The notes beneath the pieces are model-generated. The model was not told where the DNA came from, searched no databases, and saw only the letters and a program-made list of their open reading frames with translations. A stretch of 64,000 bases of DNA from assembly GCA_900540805.1 (NCBI GenBank), contig UQHL01000008.1, positions 55,504 to 119,503 on the forward strand, given 5' to 3'. A program made the position numbers and the translations under genes. Below are positions 33,329 through 42,737 of this stretch, piece after piece (the first letter of the stretch is position 1; every line of letters begins with the position of its first letter). This DNA is from an uncultured Eubacteriales bacterium. GTDB taxonomy: Bacteria > Bacillota > Clostridia > Christensenellales > Borkfalkiaceae.

Positions 33329-34948
33329 TTATTTTACGAGCTCTATTCCCACGGGCGCAATGATACGGCTTTCGATTTCGCCTTTTTCGTTTACCATATA
33401 CTCCACTTCAAGCACTCCGTTACCGCAGGGATAGCTTCCCTTCACGTGTTTCAACCCGGAAAGATGCGGCTCTATCTTTATGCGCTGTCCGCCGATTCCC
33501 GTGGGGTTTATCCCCAATACGGTTTCTGTTAAATACGCTATCACACCCGATGCCCAGCCGTGGCACAAACTGTGGCGGAACCCCGTATAACAAAACGCCC
33601 CGTAATCGCCGTGGATATCCTTTTCGCCGGGTTTAGGGAATCCGTCTATCCTCGACGCGTTTTTCGTCCAGGAAAGGTCGAAGTCTTCCCAAAACGTCGT
33701 TGCTCCCATTTCCAGCATTCCGCCGTAGTATTCTTTCAGTATGGCAAACGCTTTATCATACTCTCCGTACTCCGCCACCGCAGACAAAATAGGATAGCTC
33801 ATAAACGTAGAAACTCCAGCCGCCCCACCTTCGGTGATCAGTCGATAGTTATGTTCCGTCTTTTCTCCCGCCCATACGCCGAGCGCCGCTATCTGCTTAT
33901 ACGCCTTGACTTCGTAGCTCTTCCGCTTTAATTTCTCCGTCATCTTTTCGCATATGCCGTCGTCTTTGTCTAACGCCCGCAGGAGTTTCGACGTCGCGTT
34001 CAACGCTATCCTAAACAGATAGTTCACTCCCGCAAGTTCGTCATATGCTTTTCTCTCGTCTCCGCCTTCCTCGTAATGCGTAGGCCAATCTATAAAATTG
34101 TTTGAAAACGACGTACTTCCGTCCTCTCGGATATACTTTCCAAGCTGTTCTAAAAGCCCCTGTACATACGGCAACTGCTCCTCCGCAAACTTACGGTCCC
34201 CGCCTTGGAAATAATTTTCCGACAGAATAATCAGCCACCACATCGAATACATCGGTATTTCATTGATCCAGCCGGGTAACGGCGTCTGCTCTTTGGCAAA
34301 TATCAGCGAGTTCTCCGTTTCCGAAGTATTCTTATACAGGCAGAACGCGCTTCGCATTTCGGGATATAAATCCCCTATCCACACCAGATGGTCCCGCTTC
34401 ACTCCGTCCCAGAAATAGCCGTTGTGCAGACACAGCCTCAGCGTCCGCGACGCCGTATTCCAGATTTCGTTTATCACGGGATCGTCGCACTCGAAGCGTC
34501 CGACTTCTTCCCGTTCGTCTTCGTCCGACGCCGCTACGATACTTTTTATTCCGAAACCCGAATCTTTGCCGAGAAAATCCAACCTTACAAACCGAAAGCC
34601 CGTATTCCCGAACGTCATATCCGAATAATTTTGCAATTCCACCGTGAAATCGCGGTTAGAATGGTCGTTCGTCGCGTTTTTCTCGCCGAGCTCTGCACAA
34701 GTTTCCGACAGCGATTCGCCGAATCGCAATCGCACTCTTTTATCTCCGTTCGCGCCGTGCGTTAATATCCGTATCCCACCAGACTGTTCCCTGCCGAAAT
34801 CCAATATGAGATAGCCCCCGCCTTTGATTTGCACCGTATCCGGCTCCGACAAGCCTATCTGCAATCGTTTTTCCTGTAATAACGTTTCGGCGTTTTCTAT
34901 CCCTTCGCTTTTCGCCGTTATCTTTACGGGATATATGTTACTTTTCAT
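33329..34948 (-). CDS. GH78-type alpha-L-rhamnosidase-like enzyme
   Basis: About 539 residues with no signal peptide, so probably cytosolic. An N-terminal beta-sandwich (GGGYLILDFGREQSGGI, RVRLRFGESLSE) precedes an (alpha/alpha)6 barrel with the GH78 motif DGVKRDHLVWIGDLYPE and a later GATTFWEDFD, SLCHGWASG and the closing beta domain (GIGGQRIKIEPHLSGL). GH78 enzymes are inverting rhamnosidases, although many relatives act on other terminal sugars. The ATG at 34946-34948 has GGAGAG 10 bases upstream; a TTG six codons earlier is less likely. It is the last gene of the operon. Confidence 0.85.
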   Translation of the reverse strand: MKSNIYPVKITAKSEGIENAETLLQEKRLQIGLSEPDTVQIKGGGYLILDFGREQSGGIRILTHGANGDKRVRLRFGESLSETCAELGEKNATNDHSNRDFTVELQNYSDMTFGNTGFRFVRLDFLGKDSGFGIKSIVAASDEDEREEVGRFECDDPVINEIWNTASRTLRLCLHNGYFWDGVKRDHLVWIGDLYPEMRSAFCLYKNTSETENSLIFAKEQTPLPGWINEIPMYSMWWLIILSENYFQGGDRKFAEEQLPYVQGLLEQLGKYIREDGSTSFSNNFIDWPTHYEEGGDERKAYDELAGVNYLFRIALNATSKLLRALDKDDGICEKMTEKLKRKSYEVKAYKQIAALGVWAGEKTEHNYRLITEGGAAGVSTFMSYPILSAVAEYGEYDKAFAILKEYYGGMLEMGATTFWEDFDLSWTKNASRIDGFPKPGEKDIHGDYGAFCYTGFRHSLCHGWASGVIAYLTETVLGINPTGIGGQRIKIEPHLSGLKHVKGSYPCGNGVLEVEYMVNEKGEIESRIIAPVGIELVK

Positions 34949-34971
34949 GATTTCTTTACTCTCCAATCACC

Positions 34972-35421
34972 TCATCTGCAGTCTCCATCGTAGCAGCCCA
35001 TATATCGTTTTTTGCATGTGTATTTTATTCGGTAAAATCCAGATTTAACCTTTGCTTTACGACCAGTTATTCGCCGAAGCATCGCCTTTTTAAACAGGCT
35101 AAGCAATAGCAAAAATATAATAGCGACCACTACAATCATAAATATCAATTGACAGATCACAAGAATGCCTTGCTTTGGATCCTGTTCAGCAGCCTTGAAA
35201 TGAATCACCGGTAATATGCCAACCACCGGCAACACTACCCCGAAAACAATACCGACGACCAAAATTCCCAATCCTAAAAGCAATATTTTCCATCCTGTCC
35301 CCTCCGAGATCAATTTCCTGTTCGACACATATCTCTCCGGAAGCTGTCCGAAACCCGTATTTTCATAGTTAGCTCCTGTTGATAGGAGCCGTTTCTCCTT
35401 TGAGAAACGGCTCTTTCTCAT
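34972..35421 (-). CDS. Small membrane protein, unknown; start uncertain
   Basis: Up to 149 residues, with two membrane helices (ILLLGLGILVVGIVFGVVLPVV and LVICQLIFMIVVVAIIFLLLL) and a basic C-terminus. The first about 13 codons of the open frame are formed by a perfect 12-bp hairpin (35388-35415), so translation may begin later, near the NTGFGQLPERYVSNRK segment, for which I see no clear start codon. It lies between pgmB and the GH78-type gene in the operon. The function is unknown. Confidence 0.5.
   Translation of the reverse strand: MRKSRFSKEKRLLSTGANYENTGFGQLPERYVSNRKLISEGTGWKILLLGLGILVVGIVFGVVLPVVGILPVIHFKAAEQDPKQGILVICQLIFMIVVVAIIFLLLLSLFKKAMLRRITGRKAKVKSGFYRIKYTCKKRYMGCYDGDCR
35388..35416. 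other. Perfect 12-bp stem-loop downstream of pgmB
   Basis: GAGCCGTTTCTC / GAGAAACGGCTC with a four-base loop. The plus strand is followed by TTTCTC, the minus strand by CTATC, so it is not a strong terminator for the operon. It may be a partial attenuator or mRNA-stabilising hairpin. Confidence 0.55.
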
Positions 35422-35495
35422 ATCAAAATTAATACAAAATTTTTCAAAAAAACTAATAAGTGCTCTGTTCTATTGACTGTATCGAAATCAGTTTT

Positions 35496-36128
35496 TCAAT
35501 GCAATATATTCGACAACTTTTCAATTCGGAGATCTGCTATCGGAGATTTTTTGGCGTCCGATATAGCTACGGCATAGAAACCTCCTGCTTTTGCGGCTAT
35601 AATTCCGCTCATAGAGTCCTCTACAACGGCACAATTACTTGGGCTCTCCCCGAGTTTTTCCGCCGCTTTTAAAAACACTTCGGGATCCGGTTTCGATTTA
35701 ATGATATCGTTGCCGTCCGCTATGGCATCGAACACGTCAATAATACCGAGCTTCTCCAAAATCAGCTTCGCATTCTTGCTAGACGAACCGATCGCTATTT
35801 TTTTACCGCATGTTTTTAGACCGTAAAGCGTATCCGATACGTCCTTCGGCAGATCCTTTTCCGACATATCTTTCAGCATTTCGCGGTACAAATTATTTTT
35901 GAACGCGCATATTTCTTCCTTTTCTTTTGCTGAAAGAGATCCGTCGTATCGTTCGAGAATAATATTCAGGCTATCCATACGGCTTACACCGCGCAGTCGA
36001 TTATTGATTTCTTCGTTAAATTCGACCCCGAGTGGTTTTATAGCCTCCTTCCATGCCAAAAAGTGATATTTGTCCGTCGTACAAATCACGCCGTCCAAAT
36101 CAAAAATTATACTTTTGAATTCGATCAT
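35496..36128 (-). CDS. pgmB: Beta-phosphoglucomutase
   Basis: 210 residues, a HAD phosphatase-fold mutase. The nucleophile is D10 with D12 as acid/base (IIFDLDGVIC), and the cap region has YHFLAWKEAI. Motif II AIGSSSKNAK, the Lys in KPDPEVFLKAAE and the late acidic VVEDSMSGI are all in place. It converts beta-glucose 1-phosphate to glucose 6-phosphate. It lies 33 bp downstream of a GH65 phosphorylase, which makes exactly this substrate. The pairing is classic for maltose, kojibiose, nigerose or trehalose phosphorolysis. Confidence 0.92.
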   Translation of the reverse strand: MIEFKSIIFDLDGVICTTDKYHFLAWKEAIKPLGVEFNEEINNRLRGVSRMDSLNIILERYDGSLSAKEKEEICAFKNNLYREMLKDMSEKDLPKDVSDTLYGLKTCGKKIAIGSSSKNAKLILEKLGIIDVFDAIADGNDIIKSKPDPEVFLKAAEKLGESPSNCAVVEDSMSGIIAAKAGGFYAVAISDAKKSPIADLRIEKLSNILH

Positions 36129-36161
36129 CGTTTACAGGTACTCCATTCCGTATTAAGTTCA

Positions 36162-38468
36162 TTATCTTTCCAAATTTGATACGCATTTCAGTTCCGAAGT
36201 TATACTCAGCTTTTCTCCGCAATGATATATTTCAATGGAGCTTCCTTCGAGCAGATTATAGCACGTCTTTCCCTGTTCTACCTTTACGCTTAAAACGCAC
36301 CCGTGATAATTAATCTTAAACGCGTAGCTTTTCCAGCCCTCGTGCAGCATGGGATTAAAATGCAAAAATCCGTCGTATACCCGCACGCCTGCATAACCGT
36401 TGATAATCAGCATCCATGCCCCGCCCATGCACGCGGCGTGAAGTCCCGCCCACGTATTGCCGTTCACATCATCCAAATCCAGACGGGAAGCGTGTTTCAG
36501 GTAATCGTACGCTTCTTTTTTATAGCCGATTGCACAGGCAACAATGGAATGAACTGCCGCGGAAAGAGAGCTTTCATGCATCGTTTTCGGCTCATAGTAA
36601 TCGAAAATTTTCTTAATTTGCTCTGGATCGAAAAATTCTCCGCACAAAAACGTCAGCAGTACAAGGTCCGCCTGCTTGCATAACTGATAACGCCAAAGGT
36701 TCAGCGGATGCAGCGAAAATAGAAGGGATGATCTTCCCTCGGCGATTTTCTGAATATCTACGGGATCTTTGTACATAAAGTTATCATCCTGCATATAAAT
36801 TCCATATTCCTCGTTATAAGGAAAATACATCCGCTCCGAAGCACGGGCAAGCCTTTCGAATTCCGCTTCGTTCATGCCGCACTTTTCTTCCAATGCGGCA
36901 AGCTTTTCGGGATACTTTTCCGCAAGCAGCAAACGTATGCGCAGGGTGAAATCGAACATGCGCTTCGTCAGAAAATTCGTGTACATATTATTGTCGACCA
37001 CGGGATTATATTCGTCCGGGCCGCAAATTACGTTGATACAGAATTTCCCGCCGCGCGCCTCGATGAAATTGCCGCGATGAGAAAGACATTTTGATATTTC
37101 AAACAACATTTCGGCACCGTAATCGACCATAAACTCTTCGTCGCCCGACGCGTCGTAATATTTTTCCATCGCATACGCAATGTCGGCATTGATATGGTAC
37201 TGCGCTGTTGCCGCTTCAAACACCATTCCACATTCTTCGCCGTTAATGGTATTCCAACTGTAAAGCGCGCCCTCCTCTTCCATTTGTTTTGCACGCTCGC
37301 GGGACTTATCGAGAATATGATAACGGTAAAGAAGCAATTCGCGGGAAATATTCTGCAAACCGTATGTAAACATAGGCATCATATACATTTCCGTATCCCA
37401 GAAGGTTTGACCGCTGTACACCGTGCCCGAAAGTCCGTTTGCGGAAATGTTCGTGTATCCGTCGCGCCCCGCAGACTGAAACACCTGAAAAAGAGAAAAA
37501 CGTATCCCTTGCTGCACGAGCGCATCGTCGTCGATGCAAATATCCGAATATTCCCAAAATTTATGCAAAACGTCGCTGCTCCTGTTCAAAAGCTTCGTAA
37601 AACCCTGTCCCGCTCCGTCGCGCACTTTCGCTTCCGCCGTCGCCGCATAATTTTTATCGTCTTTATCGCAGACGAATGCTACAATACGCTCGTAAACGAT
37701 TTCATTCCCTGGCTTCAATGAAAGAAAATGTGTCGTTTCCAGCCGATCGGCACCGTCCGAAAACAAACGTTTTTCCGCCCTGTCCAGCTTTTCGCTCACC
37801 GCGCAAGCCACGGAAAAACCGCTTCGACGGATACGATAGCATACAATGCTTTCGTTCTCCGCTCCGCGGGACAAGGAAAGAGGCAGATAAATCGCATCCT
37901 CTCCCGACGAAAGCTTTTCTCCTCCGTCGGCGGTACGCAATGTGCCCGTAATCTCGCATTCCGCCTCGCTGTCGGAACAAATGAGGATACGACAAGCGAG
38001 AAGATTTTTGTCATGCTGACAGGCAAAACGTTCATACGTCAGCTTCACTTTCTTTTGTTCGGAAGTGGTAAATACAAAAGAACGGGTTAACACCCCTGTA
38101 TTAAAATGTAAAGTACGGGAATATTCCTCTTTCGTCATTTTAACCCGTTCGCCGTCAATTTTTATAACCACGTCGAGCGGATTTGTCTGACGGGTAATTA
38201 CCTGCGTGCGGTCGGGAAAGCCGGGACGCTTCCATGCATAAACGTAATCGTGATATTCGTAAACGCCGTTGAGCATCGTTACCGGATCGCTGTAAGCGGA
38301 ATCTCCGTAAAATCCTTCTTCAAAAAATCCCCTCACGCCAATATATCCGTTCGCCACCGCGAAAACGGATTCCTTGAATTTGTTGTCTTCCTGCTTAAAA
38401 TCCGTTTCCGAAACCTGCCAGTTTTCAGGTTGAAACAACGGTTTTCTGTCGTTATAAAGTTTCCTCAT
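36162..38468 (-). CDS. GH65 disaccharide phosphorylase
   Basis: 768 residues, the usual GH65 length. An N-terminal super-sandwich (FAVANGYIGVRGFFEEG) leads to an (alpha/alpha)6 barrel. The catalytic Glu is in NVICGPDEYNPVVDNN and a phosphate-binding loop is in TMHESSLSAAVHS. It phosphorolyses an alpha-linked glucose disaccharide to beta-glucose 1-phosphate; specificity (maltose, kojibiose, nigerose, trehalose) cannot be told from the motifs I can see. There is no signal peptide, so it is cytosolic. It overlaps the upstream GH78-type gene by four bases and is followed by pgmB. Confidence 0.93.
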   Translation of the reverse strand: MRKLYNDRKPLFQPENWQVSETDFKQEDNKFKESVFAVANGYIGVRGFFEEGFYGDSAYSDPVTMLNGVYEYHDYVYAWKRPGFPDRTQVITRQTNPLDVVIKIDGERVKMTKEEYSRTLHFNTGVLTRSFVFTTSEQKKVKLTYERFACQHDKNLLACRILICSDSEAECEITGTLRTADGGEKLSSGEDAIYLPLSLSRGAENESIVCYRIRRSGFSVACAVSEKLDRAEKRLFSDGADRLETTHFLSLKPGNEIVYERIVAFVCDKDDKNYAATAEAKVRDGAGQGFTKLLNRSSDVLHKFWEYSDICIDDDALVQQGIRFSLFQVFQSAGRDGYTNISANGLSGTVYSGQTFWDTEMYMMPMFTYGLQNISRELLLYRYHILDKSRERAKQMEEEGALYSWNTINGEECGMVFEAATAQYHINADIAYAMEKYYDASGDEEFMVDYGAEMLFEISKCLSHRGNFIEARGGKFCINVICGPDEYNPVVDNNMYTNFLTKRMFDFTLRIRLLLAEKYPEKLAALEEKCGMNEAEFERLARASERMYFPYNEEYGIYMQDDNFMYKDPVDIQKIAEGRSSLLFSLHPLNLWRYQLCKQADLVLLTFLCGEFFDPEQIKKIFDYYEPKTMHESSLSAAVHSIVACAIGYKKEAYDYLKHASRLDLDDVNGNTWAGLHAACMGGAWMLIINGYAGVRVYDGFLHFNPMLHEGWKSYAFKINYHGCVLSVKVEQGKTCYNLLEGSSIEIYHCGEKLSITSELKCVSNLER

Positions 38469-40462
38469 AATCCTCTTTCCTGATATTCGAGCAGAATTTC
38501 CTGCCCGCCTTTTATGTTATATTTTTTTCCGTCCGAAGTACACAATTTCCCTTCTTCTTCGGAGCTTCGCACTCGGATTCTGCCGCCTTGATACTCAACG
38601 AACACTTCTCCCCGCTTCAAGGGTAAACGAACGCAAAAATTGCCGAGCAAATCTGTACGGGGACGAAAAACGAAACTTTCGCCCGAAGCTGTAATTTCAA
38701 GTCCGAGCAAATACCTGCCGATAAGATACAAAGGCGCAGCTCCCCACGCATGGCACAAACTCTTTCCGTATTTTCTGCCGTACATGGCAAGACAGGAGAT
38801 TTCATCTTCCGACGGGTCGTACTTTTCCCAAAAAGACGTCGCGCCTTTTAAAAGCATGCCGCCCCAGTAATCGAGAATCTCATGCAGAACATATTCCGTA
38901 TCGCCGAGTTCCGCTAATACCGCCAATTCGTAAAAACGCATGTACGGGGTGCTGATTTTCGGACATTCTTCGTTATGAAGTAACGCGGATATTTTCTCTT
39001 TTTGCCCGTCGTTTGCAAACCCAGTCATTATCGCCATGATATTCGGCTGGCGGAAAATGCGCTCGTCGCAAGACGACCAGATAAACGCGCCGCATTCCTC
39101 ATTCCAAAAATTGTCGTTTATTACATTAAACAAACAATCGGCGCGGGAAGAATATTCTTTTTCGTTTTTTTCGTCGCCGAGGATTGCCGAGATCTCTGCA
39201 ACGATACGAAACGCCCTCCAAAGCAAAATCTGTAAAAAGCTCAGCGCACCTTCCTTCGTCAGCCCCTCTCCCCAATCGACAAATACCCAGTCGCCCTCTT
39301 TGCCGACCATAAAACCGTCGGAATCGAGCCGCGAAACACAGAAGTCGATATGCGCCAGAACTCTCGGGTAGATTTCTTTCAGAAATGCGATATCACCGGT
39401 ATGCCGGTAATAATCCGCAATAGCGGAAAACCAATACAGCGTATAATCGTTGATGGTATTCAGGTATTGCGTGACCTCGCCCTTACCGCCAAAAGCAATA
39501 AGCGTACGCCGGGCAATTTCCGTATCGTAAAAGCAATACCAATTCATCATAATGCTCTGCGCGGAATCGCCCATCCAGACCCAGCGGTCGCGCTTTATGC
39601 CGTCGATAAAAAATTCATGAGTCGTCAGCCGCATTGTATGCAGACTTACGTTCCATATTTTTGTCAAAAGCTCGTTATCGCACCGAAAAGAGGTTGATTC
39701 GTACAACGGAGCATATTCGCTTTCACATTCGATACGCTCATACGTTGCGTTTTCGGAAATCACGAATATATATCTGAAGCCACGCGCCTCCGACCGAACA
39801 ATACTGCTTTTTTGTATTTTCAAAACATCCAGCGTTTCACAATATTCCGTATCGAGAGCCTCTCGTTCCGATTCTCCGTAGTATACGCGAAGGAGACCGT
39901 CCGCTCCGTTTACGTCCCTGAATACCGTTTTTCCGAAAGTTTCCCGTCCGAAATCGTACAGAATTCCCTCTCTACGCTTTTCCTGCGAAACGGGCTTGCA
40001 TCGTTTGCTTTTCAGCTTGAAATCGTTCGGCATAACCGAGTGAAAATAAAAACCGCTTTTACTCGCAGCCACCCATCGACCGTCAAAAGCGGTACAATAC
40101 CAATCCGAATCGGAAACAATACTTTCTCCGGACACATACAGACAAGGCAGCGCCTTTTCGTTATATACCGTAATCGTTAAAGAATGCTCGCCTTTTTCCA
40201 AAACGAGAGCATGCCCCGTATCGTGCAGATAATTCCCGGGCGTATCCAGTTCTATGTTATATTCTCCGTCCGCATAAATTTCTACGGTTTCCCGATGTTT
40301 CAAAATAAATTTCCGCGCGAATTTGACGCACTTGTATATTTCTCCCGTGTGCCATATGGGAGGCATGATCAATTCACGATCGCGCCTCCGCATATTTACA
40401 CGGTTCATCAACATGATTTCAAAATCGGCGGGATAATAAATCCAACTCGCTTTTTCTTTCAA
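38465..40462 (-). CDS. GH78-type alpha-L-rhamnosidase-like enzyme
   Basis: 665 residues with no signal peptide. Beta-sandwich N-terminal domains (FARKFILKHRETVEIYADGE, ILYDFGRETFGKTVFRD) precede the barrel with DGIKRDRWVWMGDSAQS, the GH78 catalytic-region motif, then GATSFWEKYDPSED and KSLCHAWGAAP. The C-terminal beta domain is short. It is a distinct paralogue of the enzyme at 33329, with extra N-terminal sequence, so the two may attack different linkages or positions. It overlaps its neighbours by four bases on both sides. Rhamnose release is a family inference. Confidence 0.85.
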   Translation of the reverse strand: MKEKASWIYYPADFEIMLMNRVNMRRRDRELIMPPIWHTGEIYKCVKFARKFILKHRETVEIYADGEYNIELDTPGNYLHDTGHALVLEKGEHSLTITVYNEKALPCLYVSGESIVSDSDWYCTAFDGRWVAASKSGFYFHSVMPNDFKLKSKRCKPVSQEKRREGILYDFGRETFGKTVFRDVNGADGLLRVYYGESEREALDTEYCETLDVLKIQKSSIVRSEARGFRYIFVISENATYERIECESEYAPLYESTSFRCDNELLTKIWNVSLHTMRLTTHEFFIDGIKRDRWVWMGDSAQSIMMNWYCFYDTEIARRTLIAFGGKGEVTQYLNTINDYTLYWFSAIADYYRHTGDIAFLKEIYPRVLAHIDFCVSRLDSDGFMVGKEGDWVFVDWGEGLTKEGALSFLQILLWRAFRIVAEISAILGDEKNEKEYSSRADCLFNVINDNFWNEECGAFIWSSCDERIFRQPNIMAIMTGFANDGQKEKISALLHNEECPKISTPYMRFYELAVLAELGDTEYVLHEILDYWGGMLLKGATSFWEKYDPSEDEISCLAMYGRKYGKSLCHAWGAAPLYLIGRYLLGLEITASGESFVFRPRTDLLGNFCVRLPLKRGEVFVEYQGGRIRVRSSEEEGKLCTSDGKKYNIKGGQEILLEYQERGL

Positions 40463-42720
40463 AGTATATTTTCCTTTCTTTCGTCAGAAAGAACCGCCGG
40501 CTTCGTCTCAACGATGGCTTCGGGAATCGTTTGCGTCGCCGTGCGATCCGCGGACGGCGTTTCTTCCTCCTGTGCCGAGGCGAGATGATATACGCAAATA
40601 TTATCGAATATGGCGGAGCCTTCAAAGCAGAACGCGATCGAGAGAACTTGGCTCTTTGCGGGAAGCGTCACGGCAATATCAAGGCTTCCGTCCTCGTTTT
40701 TCCAGACGCTCGCTTTTCCGTTTTCACGTGCATTGTCGTCCTTTTTAACAATTCCGAGATGCGTAATTTCGCTTAAAGATGTCCCTATGTCGAAATACGT
40801 TCTGATTTCGTTATAGGTCAAATCGCTGTCCGCTCTGCTTCTGTTCGGCTTAATGCGGAAAGTAATCAGATAATAATCGTTTAACACGAACAAATTATCG
40901 CTTCCAAACGTCTCAAAAAAAGTATTCCACGTATCGTTCGGTCCGCTGCGTTGATAAGAATAGCTTCCGTCAAGCGCATTCGAGCCGGAAACGATAGCGC
41001 TGTTGGTCGGCGCTGCATTGAAATTATAATCGCTTTCGAATTCGCCCGTTTCCGCGTCCGCGCAAAGCACTAACTCGCCCTTCTGAGCCCAAGCCACAAA
41101 ACTGCCGCCCTGATTGAAAATCTCGATTTTTGCAACAATGCCGTTCAAAGCGGAAAAGTTCGCTTTATCGATCCTCAATTCGCCGTCCGCAAACGTATAG
41201 GCGCTTTCGGGGAGCAAGCTTTCGTTCAGCTTCACGGAAACGATTTCGCCGCCCTGCGGATCGACCTTTACGGATACGTCCTTTCCGTCCTCCCAAGCCA
41301 CGTTCGCCATACCGACGGGCGCATCCATTTTTTCGCATTTTAAAGCAAGAGTCGCTTTGCCGTAATCGGAGGATACCGTCCCCTTTTCATCGAGGACGAT
41401 AACGTATTCGACCGTTATATCCTTTTGCTCGTCTATTTGCAAATTTTCTTCCAGATATTCGCCCGACACGACCAGTCCCGTTTCGTTTTCTATGAAATAG
41501 TTTTCCGTTCCGATAACCGTATCTCCCAATTTCAGAGAAGAAATGATTTTTCCGTTAAACGGAAGCGTAATGTTTACGTCCCGATTCGTGGCTTTTTTAT
41601 AAACGCCCGTTCCGAGATTTATTTCTTCGCTGACGTCGACGATTTTCGTTTCCAGCAGCAAATACTCCGAAAGCGTTACGGCAGAAGAATCCGCCGCGCC
41701 TTTCCGGAGACAGAGCTCTCCGTCCCCGCCGTAAAAATAAGCACATACCGACTGCCAGCCGTCCGTCTTGTCCCACGTCGTCCGCTCGTCGCAGGAAGAT
41801 AGTATCCCTTCCCCGTCAAAGGTTACGATTTCCGTATTTCCGAGCGTTACCGTCATATAAGTCGCCGAGGTCTTTATCGTAAATTTCAGGCAGTACACAG
41901 TATCGGAAGCGAGCTCGACGCTCGAAGCAAGAAAATCCTTTTCCGAAAAAACCAGTCCCTCTTCGGAAACATCGTAAACGGCATCCGCCGCAAAAAGCTC
42001 CAGCGGCAGACTTACGCTTTCAAAACCGACGTCTTTATACCCCGCGCCCATTACGGCAGAAGCGGCATAGCCCTTTCCGCCATATGTAAGAACTTCAAAA
42101 GAATCGGACGCATTTCCGCTCGTTACCGTAAATTTTTGTATTCCTGCCTCAAAGCCGTCGAGAAACCCGCTTTTAACGGTAAGCTTATACTCCTCCGAAT
42201 CATATGCGTATGAATCGGATGGAACAGCGGTTCCGTTGCATGTCAGAGAAAGAGCGCCTTCCCCCGCCGCAAAATAGAAAGCAACGTCTTTCCCCGCAGC
42301 GGTCTGACGGCGGACGTAACGACTGCCGTCTTGAATCTGATTTCCGACAAACAGCACCACCGTATCGGAAGCCGTTCCGGACGAAACTTTCAGTTCGTAT
42401 TTCCCTTCGGAATAGGAATCCAGCTTATTGCGGCTGATGGTCAGCTTTCCGTTTTCCGCCGTATAATCGGAAGCGGAAAGAGAACTTCCTTCGATTTTTA
42501 CGTCGCTGACTTCTGCGTTTTCATAGCCGATCACGATGTCCTTCGCATCGTCCCAGTTATAAAATTCGAGATCGGAAAGGACGCGGAACGCCTTCGTTTC
42601 TCCCGTGCCGGACGAACTAATCGAGGAAGAATCATCGTTTCTGTTTCCGCATGCGACAGTCCCTGCGGCACAGATGCAAAGCATTGCCGTAAAAAGTAAT
42701 ATTTTAACCGTTTTTTTCAT
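40459..42720 (-). CDS. Surface lipoprotein with repeated X2-like Ig modules
   Basis: 753 residues with lipobox AAGTVACGNRN (Cys25 region) followed by a Ser-rich spacer. At least three modules of the X2/Ig-like type are seen; the clearest is DIVIGYENAEVSDVKIEGSS ... DYTAENGKLTI in residues 60-125, with recurrences near 390-450 and 485-550. A beta-sandwich domain (about 240-360) and a C-terminal carbohydrate-binding-like domain (about 590-720) complete it. No catalytic residues were recognised. It is probably a glycan-binding surface protein serving the adjacent hydrolases. Confidence 0.7.
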   Translation of the reverse strand: MKKTVKILLFTAMLCICAAGTVACGNRNDDSSSISSSGTGETKAFRVLSDLEFYNWDDAKDIVIGYENAEVSDVKIEGSSLSASDYTAENGKLTISRNKLDSYSEGKYELKVSSGTASDTVVLFVGNQIQDGSRYVRRQTAAGKDVAFYFAAGEGALSLTCNGTAVPSDSYAYDSEEYKLTVKSGFLDGFEAGIQKFTVTSGNASDSFEVLTYGGKGYAASAVMGAGYKDVGFESVSLPLELFAADAVYDVSEEGLVFSEKDFLASSVELASDTVYCLKFTIKTSATYMTVTLGNTEIVTFDGEGILSSCDERTTWDKTDGWQSVCAYFYGGDGELCLRKGAADSSAVTLSEYLLLETKIVDVSEEINLGTGVYKKATNRDVNITLPFNGKIISSLKLGDTVIGTENYFIENETGLVVSGEYLEENLQIDEQKDITVEYVIVLDEKGTVSSDYGKATLALKCEKMDAPVGMANVAWEDGKDVSVKVDPQGGEIVSVKLNESLLPESAYTFADGELRIDKANFSALNGIVAKIEIFNQGGSFVAWAQKGELVLCADAETGEFESDYNFNAAPTNSAIVSGSNALDGSYSYQRSGPNDTWNTFFETFGSDNLFVLNDYYLITFRIKPNRSRADSDLTYNEIRTYFDIGTSLSEITHLGIVKKDDNARENGKASVWKNEDGSLDIAVTLPAKSQVLSIAFCFEGSAIFDNICVYHLASAQEEETPSADRTATQTIPEAIVETKPAVLSDERKENIL

Positions 42721-42737
42721 TTTCCTTGTTTCCTTTA

